From positions 67,485 through 131,484 of the forward strand of contig DDKG01000178.1 of NCBI GenBank assembly GCA_002339265.1: a stretch of DNA of 64,000 nucleotides, written 5' to 3'. The position numbers were made by a program, and so were the translations under genes. This document shows, piece after piece, positions 17,130 through 26,222 of the stretch. Below the pieces are notes generated by a model that saw only the letters and a list, made by a program, of their open reading frames with translations, had not been told where the DNA came from and did not search any database. The stretch is from Massilia sp. UBA2604. Lineage in GTDB: Bacteria; Pseudomonadota; Gammaproteobacteria; Burkholderiales; Burkholderiaceae_D. Positions within the stretch are counted from its first letter, which is position 1, and every line of letters begins with the position of its first letter.

Positions 17130-17834
17130 TCAACCCGCCGCATCCAGGTAGACGCCGCGCTCGAGCGACAGGCCGCGCTTGACGTCGCGCGTCAGCGCAT
17201 CGGCCAGCACTTCTTCCTGCCCCGCCTCGAGGGCGGCGATGGCCTGGGCCACGACGTCGACGGGCGTCGCCTTCGGCGCGTCGATGCCGGCGGTCATGTC
17301 GGTATCCATAAAGGCCACGTGCAGGCCGAGCACCTGCGTGCCCTGCGGCTTGACGGCGATGCGCACGCCATTGGTCATCGACCAGGTGGCGGCCTTCGAC
17401 ATGGCGTAGGTGGCGGCGCCCGGGATGCTGATCCAGCTCAGCACCGACAGCACGTTGACGATGGCGCCGCCGCCATTGGCGCCGAGGACCGGCGCGAAGG
17501 CGCGGCACATGGCGAGGGTGCCGAACAGGTTGGTGTCGAGCTCCTGCCGCGCGCGGTCGGCGGCTTCGTCGTCGAACACATGGCCGCCGCGCACGATGCC
17601 GGCATTGTTCACCAGCAGCGTCACGTCGGCGCATTCGGCGGCCGCCCGCCGCACCTGCTCCGGGCGGGTGATGTCGAGCTCGAGGGGAATGACGTCCGGC
17701 AGGCCGATGCCGCGCGGATCGCGCGCGCCGGCATACACCTTGCGCGCGCCGGCTTCGAGCAGCAGGCGGGCCCAGGCGCGGCCCAGCCCGCGATTGGCGC
17801 CCGTGACGAGCACGATGGAATCCTTGACCTGCAT
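17130..17834 (-). CDS. Short-chain dehydrogenase/reductase
   Basis: A 234-residue classical SDR: cofactor motif VTGANRGLGRAWARLLLEAGA at the N-terminus, NNAG near residue 80 and the catalytic YAMSK. Ser is in the WISIPGAATYAMSK region. Start ATG 17834 fits the normal MQVKDSIVLVTGAN start. Oxidoreductase of unknown substrate. The upstream intergenic region carries a direct repeat. Confidence 0.88.
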   Translation of the reverse strand: MQVKDSIVLVTGANRGLGRAWARLLLEAGARKVYAGARDPRGIGLPDVIPLELDITRPEQVRRAAAECADVTLLVNNAGIVRGGHVFDDEAADRARQELDTNLFGTLAMCRAFAPVLGANGGGAIVNVLSVLSWISIPGAATYAMSKAATWSMTNGVRIAVKPQGTQVLGLHVAFMDTDMTAGIDAPKATPVDVVAQAIAALEAGQEEVLADALTRDVKRGLSLERGVYLDAAG

Positions 17835-17908
17835 GGCGTCTCTCCCGTATCGATATCCGGCCGTCCGGACCAGTGCCGATACTACGGCGGTGTCTGCCGC
17901 CCCAGGTA

Positions 17909-17926
17909 GTGAAACCTTGTGAAACC
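17909..17926. repeat. Tandem GTGAAACC direct repeat
   Basis: Two exact GTGAAACC copies at a 10-bp pitch lie 75 bases upstream of the SDR start, between it and the divergent secreted-protein gene. A one-turn spacing can suit a regulator binding one DNA face. No regulator is assigned. Confidence 0.35.
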
Positions 17927-18084
17927 AGCCGCAGGCAGTGAAGCGACCTCTCCCATTCGCCACAGACGCCCCGGCGCAGCCGCTTTCATCACAGGAATTC
18001 ACACCCGCCGCCGCGCGCCGCGGCTAAGCTCGATCACGGTTCCAGCAGCGGAACGTCCGACCACCACCAGAACAAGGAGTCCCC

Positions 18085-18837
18085 ATGACCTCGCAGCGCA
18101 CCCTACTTGCCGCAACGCTCCTCCTGTCCGCCTTGTCGGCTGGCGCCCACCAGGGCAAAAGCACCCACCAGGGCGGCATCCAGAGCGCCTCTGCCAAGGC
18201 CGTCAAGGCCGACTACGACATCGTCCACACCAAGATCACGAGCGAAGGCAACGTCGCTACCTTCCACATCGCCGTATCGGGCAAGGCCGGCAAGACCTAT
18301 CCGACCAAGACCGGCAAGCTGGGCGGCAGCGCGGTGTTTTCCTATGTGTGGCCGACCACCATCGACCCCTATGCGGTCGGCTTCGAGAGCAAGGCCGGCA
18401 TCCTGGCATTCGCCGTCACCTCCCATCCAGATTTCGACGATACCCCGCTGTACGACGAGAATGGCGACGGCGACACCGGCAATGACGGCAACCTGTGGCA
18501 CTCGCACTGGGTCGTGCTCACGAAGGACGATGCCTGCGGCAAGGATGCGTTGAAGGTGGTCGATATTCCCGAGGGGAGCAAGCCGCGCCTGCCCAAGACC
18601 TGGCCCGGCTTTCCGATCCTGCTCGACAGCCCGGGCTGGAGCCCGCTGTTCAAGGGCGACTCGCTCGAAGTCAAGGTGCCGTTCGACGATATCGGCGTGG
18701 TCGAGGCGGCCAGCTTCGACGGCGTCACGGCGGCGCTGCGGGTCAATGCCAGCGTCCACAGTCCGCTGCTGTGCGTCGCTGACGTGTTCAAGGTCGCGTC
18801 CGGGAAACTGAGCTTGCCGGGCAAGGTCAACCGCTAG
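18085..18837 (+). CDS. Secreted protein of unknown function with Ca-binding-like loop
   Basis: A 250-residue protein with a signal peptide (MTSQRTLLAATLLLSALSAGA, likely cleavage after AHQ or earlier). Residues ~115-130 contain DENGDGDTGNDG, an Asp/Gly-rich loop like EF-hand or dockerin calcium sites. A Cys pair near 152 and 232 could form a disulfide. I recognise no family. Ribosome site AAGGAG precedes the ATG. A secreted or periplasmic location is the only firm inference. Confidence 0.75.
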   Translation: MTSQRTLLAATLLLSALSAGAHQGKSTHQGGIQSASAKAVKADYDIVHTKITSEGNVATFHIAVSGKAGKTYPTKTGKLGGSAVFSYVWPTTIDPYAVGFESKAGILAFAVTSHPDFDDTPLYDENGDGDTGNDGNLWHSHWVVLTKDDACGKDALKVVDIPEGSKPRLPKTWPGFPILLDSPGWSPLFKGDSLEVKVPFDDIGVVEAASFDGVTAALRVNASVHSPLLCVADVFKVASGKLSLPGKVNR

Positions 18838-18902
18838 CATGGCGCCGCTCCGCCGTGCTGCACTTTCATCACTTTCACCACTTTCACCAGCAGAGGTCCA
18901 TC

Positions 18903-19454
18903 ATGAGCAAGCAAGCCCTGATCGTCATCGACGTCCAGAACGACTACTTCCCCGGCGGCCGCTGGGAACTGGCGAGGATGGACGCCGCCAGCGCCAACGT
19001 CGGCCGGCTGCTGCGCCATTACCGCGAACTGGGCGCACCAGTCGTCCATATCCGCCACGAATTCCCGGACGCGGCCAGCGCGCCCTTCTTCGCACCCGGC
19101 TCCGAGGGCGCGGCGATCCACCCGTCGGCGGCGCCGGCCGACGGCGAGCCGGTGCTGCTCAAGCACCATATCAATTCGTTCCGTGACACGCCGCTGCTCG
19201 ACATCCTGCGCGGCCATGAGGCGGACGAGGTGGTGATCTGCGGCGCCATGAGCCATATGTGCGTCGACGCCTGCACCCGCGCCGCGAACGATTTCGGTTT
19301 CCAGGTGACGGTGGCGCACGACGCCTGCGCGTCGCGCGAACTCGAATTCGGCGGCGTCACGGTGCCGGCGGCGCACGCCCACGCCGCATTCATGGCGGCG
19401 CTGGGTTTTGCCTACGCCGACATGCGCTCCACCGACGAACTCACGGGCAGGTAG
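18903..19454 (+). CDS. Isochorismatase-family cysteine hydrolase
   Basis: A 183-residue protein from ATG 18903 (AGAGG ribosome site). The catalytic triad is visible: Asp in LIVIDVQNDYFPGG, Lys in VLLKHHINSF and Cys in GAMSHMCVDACTRAA. It resembles nicotinamidase/isochorismatase-like hydrolases; substrate unknown. The 3' end overlaps the convergent regulator gene by 14 bases. A short ACTTTCAYC tandem repeat lies just before the gene. Confidence 0.88.
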   Translation: MSKQALIVIDVQNDYFPGGRWELARMDAASANVGRLLRHYRELGAPVVHIRHEFPDAASAPFFAPGSEGAAIHPSAAPADGEPVLLKHHINSFRDTPLLDILRGHEADEVVICGAMSHMCVDACTRAANDFGFQVTVAHDACASRELEFGGVTVPAAHAHAAFMAALGFAYADMRSTDELTGR

Positions 19455-20196
19455 CCACGCGACGTTCGACCCGCGCCACGAAGCTGTAGCCGCGTCCCGG
19501 GACGTTGGCGACGTAGCGCGGGGCGACGGCGCAGTCGCCCAGTGCCCGGCGCAGCGCGCCGACGTGGACCCGCAGGCAGCTGTCGTCGACGATGCCGCCG
19601 GGCCAGACCGTGCGCTCCAGCTCGGCGTGGCTGACCACCTCGCCGGCGCGCTCGACCAGCGCCAGCAGCAGTGCGAACGCGCGCCTGCCCAGCCGCACCG
19701 GCGTCGTCCCCTGGACCAGCTCGCCCTGCGAGCGCAGCAGGAGAAAGTCGTCGAAGAGGTACAGCTGCGCCGGCGGCTGCAGGCCGCACGCCGATGGCCT
19801 TGCTGCGCCCGGACAGGCGCACACCGGCTTGACGAAACGGTAGCCGCGGCCCGGCACAGTGAGGATGTAGGGATCGGCCGGTCCGTCGCCGAGCGCTTTG
19901 CGCAAGGCCGACATATGCACCCGCAAGCCATTGTCCTCGACCACGGAACTGGGCCACACGGCGGCGACCAGGTCATCGTGGTCAACGACCTCGCCGGCAC
20001 GCGCGACCAGGGCCAGCAGCAAGTCGAAGGCGCGCCCGCCCAGCGCCACCTGACGCTCGTCCGGTCCGCACACCAGCAGCTTGCGTCCCGCATGGAGCGC
20101 GAAACGACCGAAGGTGCAGTCGGGCCCTGCCGGCGCCAGGCCGACACGGGTCGCGGCAGCAGGCCGGGGCGGCGCAATGAAAGTGTCGGTATGCAT
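19441..20196 (-). CDS. Regulator with two tandem OmpR-type winged-helix domains
   Basis: A 251-residue protein from the only in-frame ATG (20196). It contains two consecutive Trans_reg_C domains and little else. Domain 1 (about 29-125) includes GRAFDLLLALVARAGEVV, VVEDNGLRVHMSALRKALGD and VPGRGYRFV. Domain 2 (about 149-243) includes GRRAFALLLALVERAGEVV, IVDDSCLRVHVGALRRALGD and VPGRGYSFV. No receiver, TPR, sensor or membrane part is visible. It is divergent from the hydrolase-catalase pair and could regulate it; that is inference. Confidence 0.85.
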   Translation of the reverse strand: MHTDTFIAPPRPAAATRVGLAPAGPDCTFGRFALHAGRKLLVCGPDERQVALGGRAFDLLLALVARAGEVVDHDDLVAAVWPSSVVEDNGLRVHMSALRKALGDGPADPYILTVPGRGYRFVKPVCACPGAARPSACGLQPPAQLYLFDDFLLLRSQGELVQGTTPVRLGRRAFALLLALVERAGEVVSHAELERTVWPGGIVDDSCLRVHVGALRRALGDCAVAPRYVANVPGRGYSFVARVERRVATCP

Positions 20197-20520
20197 TCGG
20201 TCGGTATCGCACGAAGGTATCGCACGGCGGGCGGGACGGGCGCCGCCCGGCGCGGCCAATGGATCGCCCGTCAATACTTCTCTACCTTAAGCCTTTGCCG
20301 GCCAGATGACAAGAAGTTAATACACAAGCCCAGGCGGCCGTTGCGGAGAAAGGACTGCCGGCGCGCGCCGCCACCGATCGTGTGACTGTGGCCTCTCCCT
20401 TCAGTCAAGTGTCGCCGGCGTGTGAATTCGCGTCTACTGACCATTGCGGGGCGGCGTGCCCAGAGCTCGCCTTTCCCATCCATTACCACCCACCACCATT
20501 CATACCGAGGAGCACCCTGC
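20197..20520. other. Divergent intergenic region
   Basis: This 324-base stretch separates the double winged-helix regulator from the haloperoxidase-like gene. It holds an AT-richer patch around 20270-20330 (AATACTTCT and AGAAGTTAAT, an imperfect inverted pair). GAGGAG precedes the ATG at 20521. No small ORF with good start signals is evident. Confidence 0.4.
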
Positions 20521-21345
20521 ATGGCCATCTACACCACCACCGAAGGCGTCGATCTCTATTACAAGGACTGGGGCAGCGGCCAGCCCATCGTGTTCTGCCA
20601 CGGCTGGCCATTGAGCTCGGACAGCTGGGAGTCGCAGATGATCTTCCTCGCCGACCAGGGCTACCGCTGCATCGCCCACGACCGCCGCGGCCACGGCCGC
20701 TCGAGCCAGCCGTGGGACGGAAACGACATGGACCATTACGCCGACGACCTGGCCGAGCTGCTCGACCACCTGGACGTGAAGGATGCGGTGCTGCTCGGTT
20801 TCTCGACCGGCGGCGGCGAAGTGGCGCGCTATATCGGCCGCCACGGGACCGCGCGGATTGCCAAGGCCGGCCTGATCTCGGCGGTGCCGCCGCTGATGCT
20901 GAAAACCGAAGCGAATCCGGGCGGCCTGCCGCTCGAGGTCTTCGACGGCCTGCGCGCCAGCCAGCTGGCCGACCGCTCCCAGTTCTACCTGGACATCCCC
21001 AGCGGCCCGTTCTACGGCTTCAACCGGCCCGGCGCCAAGGTCTCGCAAGGGCTGATCCAGTCCTGGTGGATGCAGGGCATGCAGGGCGGCCACAAGAACA
21101 CCTATGACTCGATCAAGGCGTTCTCGGAAACCGACTTCACCGAAGACCTGAAGAAATTCACGATCCCGACCCTCATCATCCACGGCGACGACGACCAGAT
21201 CGTGCCTATCGACGCCGCCGGTCGCGCCTCCAAGCGCCTGGTGCCGCACGCGCAGCTGATCGTTTATCCGGGCGCCCCGCATGGCCTGACCGACACCCAC
21301 AAGGACCAGGTCAACGCCGACCTGCTGGCCTTCGTGCGCGGCTGA
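20521..21345 (+). CDS. Alpha/beta hydrolase, non-heme haloperoxidase type
   Basis: A 274-residue hydrolase: oxyanion region [11 protein letters not shown], nucleophile elbow [12 protein letters not shown] (Ser), Asp in [12 protein letters not shown] and His in [10 protein letters not shown]. The overall layout is that of cofactor-free chloroperoxidases/arylesterases. ATG 20521 ([18 protein letters not shown]) is preceded by GAGGAG. It is 28 bases from the catalase gene, so the two are probably co-transcribed and linked to peroxide metabolism. Confidence 0.9.
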   Translation: MAIYTTTEGVDLYYKDWGSGQPIVFCHGWPLSSDSWESQMIFLADQGYRCIAHDRRGHGRSSQPWDGNDMDHYADDLAELLDHLDVKDAVLLGFSTGGGEVARYIGRHGTARIAKAGLISAVPPLMLKTEANPGGLPLEVFDGLRASQLADRSQFYLDIPSGPFYGFNRPGAKVSQGLIQSWWMQGMQGGHKNTYDSIKAFSETDFTEDLKKFTIPTLIIHGDDDQIVPIDAAGRASKRLVPHAQLIVYPGAPHGLTDTHKDQVNADLLAFVRG

Positions 21346-21373
21346 GCGCTCCCACCAACAAGAGGACGATGCC

Positions 21374-22816
21374 ATGAAAGAGCTGACCACCGCCGCGGGC
21401 GCCCCCGTGGTCGACAACCAGAACACGATGACAGCCGGCCCGCGCGGCCCGGCCCTACTACAGGACGTCTGGTTCCTGGAAAAGCTGGCCCACTTCGACC
21501 GCGAAGTGATACCCGAGCGCCGCATGCACGCCAAGGGCGGCGGCGCCCACGGCACCTTCACCGTGACCCACGACATCACGCGCTTTACCAAGGCGCGCAT
21601 GTTCTCCGAGGTCGGCAAGAAGACCGAGCTGTTCCTGCGCTTCTCGACGGTGGCCGGCGAGCGCGGCGCCGCCGACGCCGAACGCGACATCCGCGGCTTC
21701 GCGATCAAGTTCTATACCGAACAGGGCAACTGGGACCTGGTCGGCAACAACACGCCCGTGTTCTTCCTGCGCGACCCGCTCAAGTTCCCCGACCTGAACC
21801 ACGCCATCAAGCGCGATCCGCGCACCGGCCTGCGCAGCGCCGACAACAACTGGGACTTCTGGTCCAGCCTTCCCGAGGCGCTGCACCAGGTCACGATCGT
21901 CATGAGCGACCGCGGCATCCCCAGGAGTTTTCGCCACATGCACGGCTTCGGCAGCCATACCTTCAGCTTCATCAGCGCCGGGGGCGAGCGCTTCTGGGTC
22001 AAGTTCACCCTCAAGACCCGGCAGGGCATCCAGAACCTGAGTGACGCGGAAAGCCAAGCCCTGATCGGCCGCGACCGCGAAAGCCACCTGCGCGACCTGT
22101 ACGACAGCATCGAGGCCGGCGACTTTCCCCGCTGGACCCTGTACGTGCAGATCATGCCCGAGAAAGAAGCGGCCACGTATCGATACAACCCGTTCGACCT
22201 GACCAAGGTCTGGCTGCACGCCGACTACCCGCTGATCGAGGTCGGCGTGCTGGAGCTGAACCGCAACCCGGAGAACAACTTCGCCGAGGTCGAGCAGGCC
22301 GGCTTCAACCCGGCCCACATCGTGCCGGGCATCGGCTTCTCGCCCGACAAGATGCTGCAGGGCCGCCTGTTCTCCTACGGCGACGCGCTGCGCTACCGGC
22401 TGGGCGTGAACCACCACCAGATCCCGGTGAACGCGCCGCGCTGCCCGGTGCACAGCTACCACCGCGACGGCGCCATGCGGGTCGACGGCAACCGCGGCGG
22501 CACCACCTCGTATGAGCCGAACCGCCATGGCGAATGGCAGGACCAGCCCGATTTCAAGGAGCCGCCGCTGTCGCTCGAAGGCGCCGCCGACCACTGGAAC
22601 CACCGGGTCGATGACGACTATTACTCGCAGCCGGCGCTGCTGTTCAGGAAAATGTCACCGGCCCAGCGCGAAGCGCTGTTCCAGAACACGGCGCGTGCGA
22701 TCGCTGGCGCCTCGGATGAGGTCAAGGCGCGCCACATCGCCAACTGTACGATGTGCGATCCGGCCTATGGCGACGGGGTGGCGCGCGCCATCGTGCAGGG
22801 CAGCGAAGGCGCCTGA
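21374..22816 (+). CDS. katA: Small-subunit heme catalase
   Basis: A 480-residue monofunctional catalase. The active-site region is [22 protein letters not shown] with the catalytic His, then [37 protein letters not shown] with the Asn. The proximal heme Tyr lies in [23 protein letters not shown]. The length fits clade 3 catalases. Ribosome site AAGAGGA. It lies directly after the haloperoxidase-like gene. Confidence 0.96.
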   Translation: MKELTTAAGAPVVDNQNTMTAGPRGPALLQDVWFLEKLAHFDREVIPERRMHAKGGGAHGTFTVTHDITRFTKARMFSEVGKKTELFLRFSTVAGERGAADAERDIRGFAIKFYTEQGNWDLVGNNTPVFFLRDPLKFPDLNHAIKRDPRTGLRSADNNWDFWSSLPEALHQVTIVMSDRGIPRSFRHMHGFGSHTFSFISAGGERFWVKFTLKTRQGIQNLSDAESQALIGRDRESHLRDLYDSIEAGDFPRWTLYVQIMPEKEAATYRYNPFDLTKVWLHADYPLIEVGVLELNRNPENNFAEVEQAGFNPAHIVPGIGFSPDKMLQGRLFSYGDALRYRLGVNHHQIPVNAPRCPVHSYHRDGAMRVDGNRGGTTSYEPNRHGEWQDQPDFKEPPLSLEGAADHWNHRVDDDYYSQPALLFRKMSPAQREALFQNTARAIAGASDEVKARHIANCTMCDPAYGDGVARAIVQGSEGA

Positions 22817-22866
22817 CGGCGCGCTCCACCGGCGACGGACGGGCAAGGACGGGCCTGGTGCTATAG

Positions 22867-22889
22867 AATCCGCATCCTCGGTGCGGATT
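22867..22889 (+). promoter_or_regulatory. Stem-loop overlapping a TATAGAAT promoter before the TRIC gene
   Basis: AATCCGCA and TGCGGATT form a perfect 8-bp stem with a 7-base loop. The first arm overlaps the -10 element TAGAAT (22864-22869). The stem would cover the transcription start and sit about 27 bases before the GTG. It could be an operator or a 5'-end RNA hairpin. Confidence 0.45.
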
Positions 22890-22915
22890 GCACCTTACAT
22901 GTTCAGAGGTACGCC

Positions 22916-23605
22916 GTGTTTCCCGTTTCCGCCCTCGACATGGGCGCCGCAATGAAGACCCTGGTGCTGACGCTCGACCTGGTCGGCACCTTCGTGTTCG
23001 CCCTGAGCGGCGCCACTGCCGGCCTGCGGCGCCAGCTCGACCTGTTCGGCGTGCTGGTGCTGTCCTTCGTCGCCGCGACCTCGGGCGGCATCGTGCGCGA
23101 CCTTTTGATCGGCGCCACGCCGCCGGCCGCCTTCACCGACTGGCGCTACCTGGGCGTGTCGCTGCTGGCCGGGGTGGCGATCTTCTTCTGGTCGCCCGTC
23201 CTGCACCGCCTGCGCCATCCGGTGCTGCTGTTCGACGGCGCCGGCCTGGCCCTGTTCTGCGTCGCCGGCGCCCAGAAGGCGCTGGTGTTCGGCCTTGAGC
23301 CGGTGATGGCGGCGCTGCTCGGCATGTTGACCGGCATCGGCGGCGGCGTCGCGCGCGACGTGCTGCTGTCGAACGTGCCGGCCGTGTTCAGGTCGGACAT
23401 CTACGCCGTCGCCGCGCTGGCCGGGGCCACGGTGGTGGTGCTTGGTGACGCCCTGGGGCTGCCCAGCACGCCGACGGCGCTGGCCGGTGCCGCGCTGTGC
23501 TTCGGCCTGCGCCTGGCGGCGATCCGCTACGGCTGGCACCTGCCCACGGCGCGCGCGCCAGAAAGCGCCGAGGGCGAACAGGACCCAGGCCGCGACGGCC
23601 GCTAG
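22916..23605 (+). CDS. TRIC (UPF0126) family cation channel protein
   Basis: A 229-residue membrane protein with two homologous three-helix repeats, each carrying a Gly-rich signature: FALSGATAGLRRQLDLFGVLVLSFVAATSGGIVRDLLIG and GMLTGIGGGVARDVLLSN. GTG 22916 is preferred since AGAGGT lies at the right distance; ATG 22952 is an alternative. The stop overlaps that of the convergent cysteine synthase gene by 4 bases. Confidence 0.88.
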   Translation: MFPVSALDMGAAMKTLVLTLDLVGTFVFALSGATAGLRRQLDLFGVLVLSFVAATSGGIVRDLLIGATPPAAFTDWRYLGVSLLAGVAIFFWSPVLHRLRHPVLLFDGAGLALFCVAGAQKALVFGLEPVMAALLGMLTGIGGGVARDVLLSNVPAVFRSDIYAVAALAGATVVVLGDALGLPSTPTALAGAALCFGLRLAAIRYGWHLPTARAPESAEGEQDPGRDGR

Positions 23606-24507
23606 AAGTACTTCGACAGGTAAAAGGCGCCGGAGTCCGGGAAGATCGTGACGATGCGGGCCTGGCCCAGCCGCGGCAACAGGCGGGCGACGCCGGCCGC
23701 CACGCAGGCGCTCGAACCGCCGGCCAGGATGCCCTCTTCGCGCGCCAGGCGGTGGATCCAGGCCAGCGCTTCTTCATCCGGTACCTGGACCACGTCGTCG
23801 ACCACGGCCGGATCGAACACGGGCGACGGACAACTCTTGCCGACGCCCTCGATCGCGCTCGAGAATTCGCCGCCCGCCGGCAGGTCGGTCACTAGCTTGC
23901 GGTAGGCCGAATCCAGCGGTTCGACTCCGATTACCTTGATCGCCGGGTTGCGCTCCTTCAGGTAGCGCCCGATGCCCGAGATCGTGCCGCCCGAGCCGAC
24001 GCCGCACACGAAGACGTCGATCTGGCCGTCCATCTGCGCCCACAGCTCGGGCGCGGTGTCGCCGTAGTGGGCCTGGCTGTTGAGGTTGGAACGGTACTGG
24101 TCGAGGTGGTGGGCGCCGCCCTGGCGGGCGATGCCCAGCGCCATCTCCTGGTAGTCAGGGCCGCGCTCGCCGTCGCACACGCGCACCGTGGCGCCATAGG
24201 CTTCGATGCGCCGGATCTTTTCACGGCTGGTGGCAATGGGGACGGCGACCTCGCAATCGAGGCCGAGCACGGCGCTGGCCATGGCCAGGGCCGCGCCCGT
24301 GTTGCCGGAAGACGCCTCGACCACGCGCTCGGTGTCCGCCGGCAGCTTGCGCAGCATGGCCCGCACCATGCGGTCCTTGATGCTGCCGCCGGGATTCATG
24401 AATTCCAGCTTGGCCACCACGTTCGCGTCCGCGAATACGCGGCCGAGCCTGACCACCGGGGTGTTGCCGATGGCCTCCATGACAGATGACTTGATGTGGG
24501 ATTGCAT
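23602..24507 (-). CDS. Cysteine synthase family PLP enzyme
   Basis: A 301-residue fold-type II PLP enzyme. The lysine is in FMNPGGSIKDRM, the substrate loop in VVEASSGNTGAALAMA, and the phosphate-binding Gly loop in CGVGSGGTISGIGRYLKE. This is CysK/CysM or the catalytic half of cystathionine beta-synthase; no CBS domain is attached. ATG 24507 has GGAAG upstream. No other sulfur gene is nearby, so the exact role is open. Confidence 0.9.
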   Translation of the reverse strand: MQSHIKSSVMEAIGNTPVVRLGRVFADANVVAKLEFMNPGGSIKDRMVRAMLRKLPADTERVVEASSGNTGAALAMASAVLGLDCEVAVPIATSREKIRRIEAYGATVRVCDGERGPDYQEMALGIARQGGAHHLDQYRSNLNSQAHYGDTAPELWAQMDGQIDVFVCGVGSGGTISGIGRYLKERNPAIKVIGVEPLDSAYRKLVTDLPAGGEFSSAIEGVGKSCPSPVFDPAVVDDVVQVPDEEALAWIHRLAREEGILAGGSSACVAAGVARLLPRLGQARIVTIFPDSGAFYLSKYF

Positions 24508-24587
24508 GCCACTTCCTTTCGAACGGAACCCGCGATGCCATCTCCGCCGGGGCGGATATGCCAGCCGCATGCGAGGCACAACGAACA

Positions 24588-24611
24588 AGCGCCCGCATGG
24601 TGGCGGGCGCT
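24588..24611 (-). promoter_or_regulatory. Hairpin in the leader of the cysteine synthase gene
   Basis: AGCGCCCGC and GCGGGCGCT form a perfect 9-bp GC-rich stem with a 6-base loop, 80 bases before the start codon. No T run follows on the minus strand, so it is not a classic terminator. The rest of the 263-base gap shows nothing I can name. Confidence 0.35.
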
Positions 24612-24770
24612 GACGGGTGCATCGACACAACAGGATGCGTTCCGATTGTAGTGGCTAAATTGCGTGGATGTCAGCAATATTTTAAGAGTCATTTCTCACA
24701 GGATACAAAACTGACGGGGAACGACCGACAGCGCGCCGGTCGCCACCAGACGGCCGTAGGAGCGCCAATA

Positions 24771-26126
24771 TCAGGACCGTGCCAGCAAGCGACGCAGCTG
24801 GGCCGCCTGGTAGGCGCCGAAGGTGTCGCCGAACAGGCAGCGGACCAGTGGATCGTCGACCAGCTCGGCGTCGAGCAACGCGCGTTCGGTGACGGCATCG
24901 AAGACGGTGCCATTGATGCGCACGTACATCGAGGTCAGCGATTCTCCGAGCGCGAGCGCCGCATACAGCTTGGCGGCCGGGACTTCCGTGGTCCAGCCAA
25001 GAGGGCCTTCTCCCGCCGCCACGAGCGTCGCGCGTTCACCGTCAAGGCGGTAGTGATAGTCGCGCGCCTGGCCCGCGTGGTCGAACACCGACAGGCGCCA
25101 GGTGCGCGGGCGGTCGAAATAGTCCGAATCGGCCTCGGTGTCGCCATACTTGGCCGCCAGCCCGTGCAGGCAGTAATCCGTCACGCGCGCCTGTTCTTCC
25201 TGCGTCAGCGGCGCGAAATGGCGGGCGATTTCGGCGGTCGACGGCGGCGCGGCGTTGCCCTCGTAGGCGTAATCGACGTCCTGGTCACCGACCGGGATCA
25301 CCCACGGCAACGGCGGCGCCGGGTGCAGGCCGGCAGCGTCGAGCCGGCGCGAAACGGAAGGATCGAGCCGCACCACCTGGGCTGCCGGCAGCGCCGCCCC
25401 CACCTCTTGCGCGAAGCGGGCGTACGAGATCGGGAAAAAGGCGCGGTTATACCAGGACCAGGGTTCCTGCACGAACTGGCATGAACTCGGCACGACATAG
25501 CGCGGCGCCAGCGCCCGCAGCTGGTCGAGCCATTCCTGCGGCAGGCCGGGCGGCGCGGCGGCGTGGCGCGACGGCGCCAGCACCTCGAGCTCGCGCATGG
25601 TCTGGAACGGCCACAGCACCATGTCCCACGGCGCCTGCGCGACCAGCGTGCCGAGTGTGTGCTCGTCGATCCAGGAGTCGACCACGTTCAGCACGTTCAT
25701 GCCGGCGGCGCGCACCTGGAACATCGAATCGACGTCGACGTCCATCGCCTCGCGCGGCGTGACCGTGAACGGCCCCACCTCGACCGCCCGATCCAGCGCC
25801 AGCGCGTGGACGTGCGTGAAACCCAGCTGGCGCAGCATGTCGAACAGCGCCTCGAACTGGCAGTACAGGTAGATCGGCGTGGCGCGCTCCAGCAGATCCA
25901 GGCTGTCGAGCGAGCAGTGGTCGTCGTGGAAGTGCGAGATGAAGACGGCGTCGAAGCGCTGGCTGCGGATGGCCTCCAGGTCGAAGCGCACGTCGGGAAA
26001 GGCGTGGCAGTTGCGGCTGAACGGGTTCTCGAAGATCGAGTCGAAGGCGATGCGGCTGCCTTCGCATTCGAAGACGTACCCCGCGTGCAGGATCCTCGAT
26101 ATCGTCAGTCCCGCCCTCTTTTCCAT
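24771..26126 (-). CDS. MBL-fold metallohydrolase, unknown substrate
   Basis: A 451-residue protein. The N-terminal half carries the metallo-beta-lactamase motif SHFHDDHCSLDSL (HxHxDH) near residue 64. The C-terminal ~200 residues are extra (CQFVQEPWSWYNRAFFPISYA onward) and look like an added domain. No signal peptide. The gene is divergent from the NCS2 permease, with symmetric -10 elements between them. Confidence 0.82.
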   Translation of the reverse strand: MEKRAGLTISRILHAGYVFECEGSRIAFDSIFENPFSRNCHAFPDVRFDLEAIRSQRFDAVFISHFHDDHCSLDSLDLLERATPIYLYCQFEALFDMLRQLGFTHVHALALDRAVEVGPFTVTPREAMDVDVDSMFQVRAAGMNVLNVVDSWIDEHTLGTLVAQAPWDMVLWPFQTMRELEVLAPSRHAAAPPGLPQEWLDQLRALAPRYVVPSSCQFVQEPWSWYNRAFFPISYARFAQEVGAALPAAQVVRLDPSVSRRLDAAGLHPAPPLPWVIPVGDQDVDYAYEGNAAPPSTAEIARHFAPLTQEEQARVTDYCLHGLAAKYGDTEADSDYFDRPRTWRLSVFDHAGQARDYHYRLDGERATLVAAGEGPLGWTTEVPAAKLYAALALGESLTSMYVRINGTVFDAVTERALLDAELVDDPLVRCLFGDTFGAYQAAQLRRLLARS

Positions 26127-26153
26127 GCCCTGCGCCCTCCCGTGAAAGGCGGC

Positions 26154-26187
26154 ATTCTACAACGCGCCGTCCATCTGCCTGTAGAAT
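26154..26187. promoter_or_regulatory. Symmetric divergent -10 elements
   Basis: ATTCTACA at 26154-26161 and TGTAGAAT at 26180-26187 are exact reverse complements. Each contains TAGAAT reading outward: left to the MBL gene (ATG 28 bases from the arm) and right to the NCS2 gene (ATG 36 bases from the arm). The two promoters would overlap in their -35 regions. Confidence 0.5.
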
Positions 26188-26222
26188 CGCGTCTTTGCCC
26201 GGCCCAGCCGTCTGCCTTCGCC

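Noticed and set aside
24221..24628. Possible leader peptide before cysteine synthase
   Set aside because: The frame runs into the cysteine synthase gene in another frame, and has only a single early Cys codon; no attenuator structure with T run follows.
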